Of a stretch of DNA of 7,433 nucleotides, positions 1-6,162 are shown one piece after another. Made by a program: the position numbers and the translations under genes. Within the stretch, counting starts at the first letter, position 1. Each line of letters starts with the position of its first letter. This DNA comes from Bacteroidales bacterium (GTDB taxonomy: Bacteria > Bacteroidota > Bacteroidia > Bacteroidales > Paludibacteraceae). The stretch spans positions 1 through 7,433 of the forward strand of contig JAGHSG010000077.1 of assembly GCA_018066005.1 (NCBI GenBank), given 5' to 3'. The notes under the pieces were generated by a model. The model did not search any database, was not told where the DNA came from, and was given only the letters and a program-made list of their open reading frames with translations.

Positions 1-10
1 ATTCTAAACG

Positions 11-30
11 TATTATTATTTATAATAATA
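11..30. repeat. A/T-only inverted repeat upstream of the locus
   Basis: TATTATTAT (11-19) is matched exactly by its reverse complement ATAATAATA (22-30) across a 2-base centre. As RNA it could fold as 8 base pairs with a TTTA loop, and a run of T follows at 32-37. It could be a weak terminator for a gene left of the window, or a palindromic protein-binding site lying about 50 bases upstream of the promoter's -33 region. A/T-only palindromes arise easily by chance in A/T-rich intergenic DNA, so the function is unproven. Confidence 0.4.
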
Positions 31-77
31 CTTTTTTATCCATAGGTTAAAAATGTCTATATTTCCATTTTCAGCCC

Positions 78-108
78 TTTCGCACATGCGAGATTTTTTG
101 TAATTTTG
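78..108 (+). promoter_or_regulatory. Bacteroidota-type promoter for the secreted-protein gene
   Basis: TAATTTTG at 101-108 matches the Bacteroidota housekeeping -7 element TAnnTTTG exactly. TTTC at 78-81, 19 bases upstream, is a one-mismatch version of the -33 element TTTG and has the expected spacing. Transcription would start near 113-117, giving a leader of about 70 bases before the ATG at 187. This is the best promoter in the window and may drive the secreted-protein gene and, through terminator readthrough, the susC-susD-GH97 genes. Confidence 0.65.
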
Positions 109-130
109 CATCGTCTTTTGAAAGAAAAAG

Positions 131-148
131 TGAGGCGACGAAGCCTTA
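131..148 (+). promoter_or_regulatory. Small hairpin in the 5' leader
   Basis: TGAGGC (131-136) can pair with GCCTTA (143-148), including one G-U pair, around the 6-base loop GACGAA. It lies just after the predicted transcription start. From about 149 to the ATG at 187 the leader is A/T-rich and unstructured, with no Shine-Dalgarno sequence, as is usual for well-translated Bacteroidota genes. The hairpin might protect the 5' end of the mRNA. It is too short to call a riboswitch and could be chance. Confidence 0.3.
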
Positions 149-186
149 CCCAAATACTAATTAATTAACTAAAAAACACAAACATT

Positions 187-963
187 ATGAAAAAAGTATT
201 CGCTTTTGCTGCAGTTGCCCTGATGGCTATGACTGCAAGTGCATTGGAGTTGCCCAACCAACCTGTTGGACAAGATGGTTTCTACGTTGTTAAATGGGAC
301 TGCGCACAAGGTAAGTTCGCAGCCGCTAACGATTTCGAGTCAGACGAAATGGCTACTATCGCTTTTGATGTAACCGGTACTCCTCTTGCTGACTGGTTGA
401 CTCAAACTCCTACCGCTGCCGGCGCAAGCCGTGGTATCGCTTCCAACCTTTGGACAGGTTGTGGTCCTCTTAATAGTGACGTTCGTCGTCTGAAACAAAT
501 CCAAGGTAATATCTGGGGTATGACTATTGCTTTCACACAAGCTGCTGCTGAAGGTGAAGACTACACGAAAGCCGTTACTATCGGTGAAGTTCTTGGTGTT
601 GCGGGTCAATTGTTCGGTTTCGAATACACCGCTGATAACCCGGGTGCAGGTTGGTGGATGTGGCCTGCAGGTTGGACTGAAGGTGAAAGCATTGCTGTTC
701 CCGGACAAGAGAACATCTTCATTACCGCTCAATACACCGGTACCAAGACCTCTCCTGAGTTCTATGGTTCGGATGCTTCTGAGGAAATGTACGGTTTTGA
801 CCTCAAGGGTTATGCTGCTCCCTGCGCTATGGAAGAGCCCTCTGCTTTGGAGCACGTTAAAGCCGTTAAGGGTCTGAACAAGTTCATCGAAGGTGGTCAT
901 CTGTATTTCAAGGCTGCTAACGGTCAAATCGTTAACGCTCTTGGCGCAACTGTTCTGAGATAA
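187..963 (+). CDS. Secreted protein of unknown function, apparently highly expressed
   Basis: I do not recognise the family. The 258-residue product starts with a clean Sec signal peptide (KK at 2-3, hydrophobic 4-16, A-S-A at 17-19), with signal peptidase I cleavage expected after residue 19. There is no lipobox cysteine, so it should be periplasmic or exported. The mature part has three cysteines (in WDCAQG, TGCGPL and APCAM), a Trp-rich patch (GWWMWPAGW) and no obvious enzyme motif or further membrane helix. The tail from about residue 229 (KFIEGGHLYF, then NGQIVNALGATV) has the spacing of short C-terminal tails seen on many exported Bacteroidales proteins, some handled by type IX secretion; the resemblance is loose. 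Codons are strongly biased: nearly all Gly are GGT, and three of four Arg are CGT. With its own promoter and strong terminator, this suggests an abundant protein. Its place before susC hints at a role in the same glycan system, such as binding, but this is inference. Confidence 0.85.
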   Translation: MKKVFAFAAVALMAMTASALELPNQPVGQDGFYVVKWDCAQGKFAAANDFESDEMATIAFDVTGTPLADWLTQTPTAAGASRGIASNLWTGCGPLNSDVRRLKQIQGNIWGMTIAFTQAAAEGEDYTKAVTIGEVLGVAGQLFGFEYTADNPGAGWWMWPAGWTEGESIAVPGQENIFITAQYTGTKTSPEFYGSDASEEMYGFDLKGYAAPCAMEEPSALEHVKAVKGLNKFIEGGHLYFKAANGQIVNALGATVLR

Positions 964-976
964 GTTGTTCCGCATT

Positions 977-1016
977 AAAAGTCGAGGCGGGTATTTCCCG
1001 CTTCGGCTTTTCCTTA
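977..1016 (+). terminator. Strong rho-independent terminator between the secreted-protein gene and susC
   Basis: Bases 977-991 pair with 997-1011 in a 15-base-pair stem with only two G-U wobbles and a TATTT loop. The core is GGCGGG/CCCGCT, and the 3' arm runs into a T-rich stretch (TTTTCCTTATT). It starts 13 bases after the stop codon at 961-963. Because the 5' arm begins with AAAA, the hairpin would look like a terminator on the minus strand too. Only about 30 bases separate it from the susC start codon, so it probably lowers transcription into susC relative to the upstream gene. Confidence 0.85.
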
Positions 1017-1046
1017 TTCAATTAATAACACAATTCTTATTTAATC

Positions 1047-4000
1047 ATGAAGAACCTGCTACATAGAGGTCTGCTGTTTTCTTTTGGCCTCGTTCTTCCC
1101 CTTTTCATGAGTGCCAAGACGGTTACGGGTACTATCCGTGACGCGAAAGGCGAAACAATTATCGGTGCCAGTATCGTTGAGCAAAACACGTCCAATGGTA
1201 CGGTAACGGATTTTGACGGTAATTTCCAATTGGATATAGCCGAAGGTAAAAACATGGTTGTATCCTATGTCGGCTATACCACGCGAATCATTCGTATTGC
1301 GGCTAACAAGTCCGTGTACGACCTCACGTTGGAGGAGGACAACGAACTCTTGGAAGATGTGGTTGTAGTAGGTTATGGTACCCAGAAGCGTTCTGACGTA
1401 ACGGGTGCTATTTCTTCGGTTAACTCCAAAGATATTGAATCTTTCTCCACCAAATCGTTGGCTGAGTCCCTGCAGGGTCTGGCTGCCGGTGTGTCGGTTA
1501 CCAAGGGTAGCGGTGCCCCGGGCGAAGGTGCAGAGATTATGATTCGTGGTGCCGGTAACTTGAGCGGTATGAGTCCTCTGTATGTAGTGGACGGTGTGGC
1601 TCAGGATGCCGGATTTACATTCAATATGCGTGATGTAGAATCCATCGAGATTCTTAAGGATGCCGGTTCAGCCGCCATCTACGGTTCACGTGCAGCCGGT
1701 GGTGTTATTTTGATTACCACCAAACATGGCAAACAAGACAAAACACACGTCACCCTCAACATTCGTGCAGGTTGGCGTAAGACACTGAATAAATTGGAAC
1801 TGTTGGGTACTGCCGACTGGGTAAATGCCCGTGATGCCTGGCATACCGGTTCGTCCACGTTAGATGTTTTGGGTGTATCTTCTGTAGATGAACTGCCCAA
1901 CACCAACTGGATGGATGTCATGTACGGTACCGGTGTGGAGCAGGAGTATAACTTAGGTATCTCCCATAGCGGTGAAAAAACCAACATGTTCATGTCCGTT
2001 GGTTATTTAGATGAAAAAGGAACGTACATGGGCACGCGCGCACAACGTTTCTCTTTCCGTACCAATCTGGATCATAAAGTAGGAAAACACGTCTCCATAG
2101 GAGAGTCTATATATGGCACTTGGTCCAAGACCGACCCTGCCGCTCAATCGTCTGTTTATTATCATACCATTCCTTTCCGTACCGTCCCCGTGGCTGAAGT
2201 CAAGGATGCTGACGGTAACTATGCCAAGACCCCCATTTCGGTGGGCTCGGGTCCAAACTTTGCAGGCATAGAAGATGCGTTCCATACGTATCATAACGAC
2301 AATTATTCCCTCAACGCTCGCGCCTATTTGGATGTGAACTTCATCGAGGGTCTCAACTGGCATACCAACGCATCCGCTACGCTGAATGCGTATTCCAGTA
2401 ACCAATTCCAAGAGTACAAAGACTTTGGTCCTGTGCAAGTTGGTGTTCCCGGCGGTCAACTATTCTCTACTTCCGGAACGACACTCAACCTTATGTTCAA
2501 CTCAGCCCTTACCTATGATCATACATGGGGTAATCACCACTTCAAAGCCATGGTTGGTACCGAGTGGTGGCGTTTGAGTGGTTATGGTTTGAGTACGACG
2601 GCTTATAACTTCACCGTTTCGCCTGCTCAATCGATTGCCTTGGCTTCTGAAGGCAACACCAAAGCAGCGTCTGATAACCTGCCGCAAGAGCGTCGGGGAT
2701 CCGCTTTCTTCCGTATCAACTATGAATACGGCGGACGCTATATGTTGGCTGTCAATTTCCGTGCAGATGCTTCGGACCGTTTCGTGAAGAAAAATCGCTG
2801 GGGCTTCTTCCCCTCTGTCAATGCCGGTTGGCGTATGAGTGAAGAGCGTTGGATCAAGGAGCCCGCAGGCGATTGGCTCAGCAACTTGAAGATTCGTGCC
2901 AGCTGGGGTATGCTGGGTAATGATAATGTGGCTCAGTATATGTACGAATCCACCTATGCCCTTACGGGTGTCAGCTATGCGTTTGATAACGCTTCCACAC
3001 GTTCTACCGGTGCTTGGCTTGCCATCCTCGGTAATGAGAATTTGCAATGGGAGGAAGTTAACCAAGTGGATGTGGGCTTGGATATGGGCTTCCTCAATAA
3101 CCGCCTGACCTTTACGTATGACTACTATAACCGTCAAACACGCAACATGATTTATCGTGGCTCCCTGCCGTTGTCATCCGGTATGAGTTACTATTTCGCT
3201 TCCGATGACCCGGGTAATACCGTTCCCGTTTACTTGAACGCCGGTCTGGTGGAGAACCAAGGTCATGAGATTTCTATCGGATGGAAAGAGCGTCGTGGTG
3301 ACTTTGAGTACGGTATCCAATGGAACGGTTCTATCAACCGCAACCTCGTTAAACAGGTGGGTGACAAAGCCGGTGCTGAACCTATTGATGCCGGTATTGA
3401 TAACTCGTGGACATTGTTGGCTCGTACCGAGGATAAACAACCTATGGGTCAGTTCTACGGATACAAGAGTTTAGGCATTTTCCAAAATCAGGAGCAGGTG
3501 GATGCGTATAACCAGCGTGCTTTGAATAACTGGTGGGCGCAAAACGACCCCAATCATGAGATTTACAAGCAGGCTCCTAACGGACAACCTCTCAGTGCTG
3601 ACGGTAAAGAAATGGGTATCTATTGGCAAAAACCCAATACCGGCGTGGGTGACTTGATTTTTGATGACCATGGCGTAGGTCGTGTTACCGACCAAAGCCG
3701 TCAGTATATCGGCAATCCTTGGCCGAAGTTTGAGATGGGTCTTACCCTCACCTTCGCTTGGAAAGGTATTGACCTTAGTGCTGTCTTCTCCGGTGCCTTC
3801 GGATTTGACATCATGAACCTTATGAAGCCTTACACCAACATGTTCTCCAGCGATAACACTACCAAGAATATCTTCCACACTTCTTGCTTCGGTGACGGTA
3901 ACACGACTGTTACTTCGGATCCGCGTGTCGGCTATATTGACAACAACGGCAGTATGATTGGTGATGGTGCCGCCAACAAGAACTACTCTACCGTATCCAG

Positions 4001-4265
4001 TTACCTCTTGGAGAAGGGTGATTACTTCAAACTCAAGAACTTGAGTATTGGTTACACTTTGCCCAGCAAATGGACCAAGAAAGCGTATATGGAAAAGGTA
4101 CGTTTCTACTTCTCCGCACAAAACGTGTTCACCATCACCAAGTATTCGGGTAATGACCCCGAGATTGGTCGCTACAGTGGAGACCGCCTCTTGTGGAATG
4201 TGGATTCCCAATATCGTTATTTGCCTAACCGCCTGTTCTCGTTCGGTTTGGATATAATGTTCTAA
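1047..4265 (+). CDS. susC: SusC/RagA-family TonB-dependent outer-membrane transporter
   Basis: This 1072-residue protein is an outer-membrane transporter that imports oligosaccharides with energy from TonB and works in a complex with the SusD lipoprotein encoded next. Residues 1-23 are a signal peptide (cleavage after MSA). Residues 25 to about 102 form the carboxypeptidase-regulatory-like beta domain (TVTGTIRDAKGETIIGASI). The family hallmark VVVVGYGTQKRSDVTGAI starts at residue 105. The plug follows to about residue 226 and contains LYVVDGV and SAAIYGSRAAGGVILITTK. The rest is the 22-strand barrel, ending in GLDIMF with the terminal Phe typical of BAM-inserted proteins. Length is normal for the family. 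There is no N-terminal STN domain, so it is not the type that signals to a FecR-like anti-sigma factor. The ATG at 1047 is chosen because the signal peptide begins there; no Shine-Dalgarno is visible. The symbol marks the family; orthology to the original starch-system gene is not shown. Confidence 0.96.
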   Translation: MKNLLHRGLLFSFGLVLPLFMSAKTVTGTIRDAKGETIIGASIVEQNTSNGTVTDFDGNFQLDIAEGKNMVVSYVGYTTRIIRIAANKSVYDLTLEEDNELLEDVVVVGYGTQKRSDVTGAISSVNSKDIESFSTKSLAESLQGLAAGVSVTKGSGAPGEGAEIMIRGAGNLSGMSPLYVVDGVAQDAGFTFNMRDVESIEILKDAGSAAIYGSRAAGGVILITTKHGKQDKTHVTLNIRAGWRKTLNKLELLGTADWVNARDAWHTGSSTLDVLGVSSVDELPNTNWMDVMYGTGVEQEYNLGISHSGEKTNMFMSVGYLDEKGTYMGTRAQRFSFRTNLDHKVGKHVSIGESIYGTWSKTDPAAQSSVYYHTIPFRTVPVAEVKDADGNYAKTPISVGSGPNFAGIEDAFHTYHNDNYSLNARAYLDVNFIEGLNWHTNASATLNAYSSNQFQEYKDFGPVQVGVPGGQLFSTSGTTLNLMFNSALTYDHTWGNHHFKAMVGTEWWRLSGYGLSTTAYNFTVSPAQSIALASEGNTKAASDNLPQERRGSAFFRINYEYGGRYMLAVNFRADASDRFVKKNRWGFFPSVNAGWRMSEERWIKEPAGDWLSNLKIRASWGMLGNDNVAQYMYESTYALTGVSYAFDNASTRSTGAWLAILGNENLQWEEVNQVDVGLDMGFLNNRLTFTYDYYNRQTRNMIYRGSLPLSSGMSYYFASDDPGNTVPVYLNAGLVENQGHEISIGWKERRGDFEYGIQWNGSINRNLVKQVGDKAGAEPIDAGIDNSWTLLARTEDKQPMGQFYGYKSLGIFQNQEQVDAYNQRALNNWWAQNDPNHEIYKQAPNGQPLSADGKEMGIYWQKPNTGVGDLIFDDHGVGRVTDQSRQYIGNPWPKFEMGLTLTFAWKGIDLSAVFSGAFGFDIMNLMKPYTNMFSSDNTTKNIFHTSCFGDGNTTVTSDPRVGYIDNNGSMIGDGAANKNYSTVSSYLLEKGDYFKLKNLSIGYTLPSKWTKKAYMEKVRFYFSAQNVFTITKYSGNDPEIGRYSGDRLLWNVDSQYRYLPNRLFSFGLDIMF

Positions 4266-4281
4266 ACAATGTGTAATTTTG
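4247..4281 (+). promoter_or_regulatory. Possible internal promoter before susD
   Basis: TAATTTTG at 4274-4281 in the susC-susD gap is an exact TAnnTTTG -7 match and is the same octamer as in the promoter at 101-108. TTTG at 4247-4250, inside the end of susC, could be the -33 element, but the 23-base spacer is longer than the usual 19-21. Transcription would start only about 10 bases before the susD ATG. It could add extra susD mRNA, or be a chance match in A/T-rich DNA. Confidence 0.3.
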
Positions 4282-4297
4282 TAAAGTGAATAGCATT

Positions 4298-6145
4298 ATG
4301 AAAAAGTATATTTTCGTTTTCACCCTTATCGTTGCTTTCGGGTTAACATCTTGCAAGGATTTCTTTGACATTCATAACCCGCAAACATTGTCTCAGGACA
4401 ATTTCCCCTCCACGATGGAGCAGGTAGATCAGTTGGTTACTGCTGCTTATGCCCAGAATCATGGGTTCGGTCTGTATGCTTTCTATTGGTTCCCGATGGG
4501 CATGTGGTTGTATGACCATACTACTGACCTGTATGGCTCGTATGATGAGCGTGCCTTCAGTCAGGATAACTATTCCACACCGGAATCACGTTATTTGACT
4601 ACGAGTTATACGGATATCTGCAAGTGGGCTAACCTCTCTACATCCGCTTTGGAGGGCATTGAGAAATATCGCAAGATGTCGCCAAGTGACTCTACAGCCC
4701 TTAATTACCGCCGTGGACAGTGCCTCTTCAACCGCGCGTTGGCTTATTGGCACGGACAGATTTTCTTTGAGATGGATTCTGCTGCTATGGGTCTGCCTAT
4801 TATCAAAGAGGTGTTGAGTGATGCCGAGAAACTCAAACGCTCCCGCGCTTCCGTTGCAGAGTGCTGGCAGTTCATGATTACCGACCTTGAAGAAGCATGC
4901 AGCCTCCTCAAAGGCCATACCCAAGATTTGGAGAACGGCGAATACCGCGTTACTTATTGGGGGGCTATGGGTCTGCTGGCTAAGGTTTATATGCAGTCGC
5001 TCTATATCTTCCCCGACAATGCAACTAAGGCGCAAGCGGTTATGGAGGAGATTATCAACAAATCCGGTAAAGAACTGGCTCCGTTTAATGTTTATCAGGA
5101 CATGTTCTACGGCAATGAAGCCAACGAACATAACTGCGAGTCCTTGTATGAGATAACGATGACTACCGACTATACCCAAGACGGTCCTTGGGCGGGTTAT
5201 ACCACCGGTTCGGGTATGCCTGTAGTATATGCACCGTGGTTTGTGGACCTCAAAATCAAGTTCCGTAAGGGACGTGAGGACCAGGTTGATCCCATCACCT
5301 TGCCGGATGATGTCATTACTTCTACCAAGAGTTCGCAATGGGGTAATAACTTCGTGCATGACAAGAATATTGCCCGCTTTGGTTTCTGGGGTTTCCACGG
5401 AGATACCGTTCCCCGTTGGACTTTCAACAAGAATTTTGATTATAACGGTAAACGTAGCCGTGATAATTTCCCGTATCAGTTGGTGGATGCAACTTATCGT
5501 GAAGAAGCCCTTGCGCTTAAGAATGATAAGTCTAAGGTGGATCCGCGTATCATGATCTGCACCGGTCAACCGTATGTGGATGCCTATATCAATGCTATCG
5601 GTGACACGACTTGGTACGACCGTTCGTCCGAGGTGAACAACCGTCATGACATCTTGGCTTGGCAGCACCGTAAATACACCAATATCCGTGGTGTCGAGAT
5701 GGGGCCTGCTCCTTATGGTAAGAACGAGTCTAGCGATTGCAATATACATGTTATTCGTTTGGCCGATATCTACCTGCTCTATGCCGAGTTGATGGCTAAG
5801 ACCAATTCGGACATTGCTTTGACGTATGTTAATAAGGTACACGCCCGCGCGTATGGTAGTGATAGTTATAACTATTCATCGCTTAACGACCGTACAAAGG
5901 CCTATTTTGATAACGACCCCTTGGCTAACGATGTTATCAAATACGAGCGCTGGGCTGAACTCTTTGCCGAAGGGCAGTGGTGGTTTGATGTTCGCCGTTA
6001 TCGTTTGGGTAACGCCGAGGCTGATTACTACAAGGAGACTCGTCACGGAAAGATTACTTGGAAAGGCGATTGCTCGTATGTACAACCCATTCCACAATTG
6101 GAATTGGAGCGTAACGGTAATATGAAACAATCCATAGGTTACTAA
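4298..6145 (+). CDS. susD: SusD/RagB-family surface glycan-binding lipoprotein
   Basis: The product (615 residues) caps the SusC barrel and binds the glycan at the cell surface. I start it at the ATG at 4298. An in-frame GTG at 4286 would add only MNSI before the same signal peptide, whereas the ATG gives a normal lipoprotein leader with lipobox L16-T17-S18-C19, followed by KDFFDI as in most SusD proteins. Family landmarks occur in order: YRRGQCLFNRALAYW (from about 137), the TPR-rich helical part with YWGAMGLLAKVYMQ, VDPRIMICTG, VIRLADIYLLYAEL (485-498), YERWAELFAEGQWWFDVRRY (549-568), and the end QPIPQLELERNGNMKQSIGY. The last element usually reads QN.GY; here it is QSIGY. Length is somewhat above the 551 residues of the Bacteroides thetaiotaomicron SusD but within the family range. 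It lies 32 bases after susC and 17 bases before the GH97 gene, so co-transcription is expected. The symbol marks the family only. Confidence 0.96.
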   Translation: MKKYIFVFTLIVAFGLTSCKDFFDIHNPQTLSQDNFPSTMEQVDQLVTAAYAQNHGFGLYAFYWFPMGMWLYDHTTDLYGSYDERAFSQDNYSTPESRYLTTSYTDICKWANLSTSALEGIEKYRKMSPSDSTALNYRRGQCLFNRALAYWHGQIFFEMDSAAMGLPIIKEVLSDAEKLKRSRASVAECWQFMITDLEEACSLLKGHTQDLENGEYRVTYWGAMGLLAKVYMQSLYIFPDNATKAQAVMEEIINKSGKELAPFNVYQDMFYGNEANEHNCESLYEITMTTDYTQDGPWAGYTTGSGMPVVYAPWFVDLKIKFRKGREDQVDPITLPDDVITSTKSSQWGNNFVHDKNIARFGFWGFHGDTVPRWTFNKNFDYNGKRSRDNFPYQLVDATYREEALALKNDKSKVDPRIMICTGQPYVDAYINAIGDTTWYDRSSEVNNRHDILAWQHRKYTNIRGVEMGPAPYGKNESSDCNIHVIRLADIYLLYAELMAKTNSDIALTYVNKVHARAYGSDSYNYSSLNDRTKAYFDNDPLANDVIKYERWAELFAEGQWWFDVRRYRLGNAEADYYKETRHGKITWKGDCSYVQPIPQLELERNGNMKQSIGY

Positions 6146-6162
6146 TCCTTACTATACAATAT

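Noticed and set aside
340..975. Long minus-strand open frame (211 codons) opposite the secreted-protein gene
   Set aside because: It lies almost entirely within a better-supported + strand gene that has a signal peptide, promoter and terminator. The opposite frame stays open because of the strong codon bias; its product has no recognisable motif.
3471..4211. 246-codon minus-strand open frame opposite the end of susC
   Set aside because: It is a shadow of the SusC barrel coding region, with no family motif of its own.
4286..4297. GTG at 4286 as the susD start
   Set aside because: It adds only four residues ahead of a complete lipoprotein signal that begins at the ATG at 4298, and ATG starts are far more usual here.
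4586..5842. 418-codon minus-strand open frame opposite susD
   Set aside because: The + strand reading is an unambiguous SusD protein along its whole length. The minus frame has no signal peptide, no recognisable domain and no promoter.
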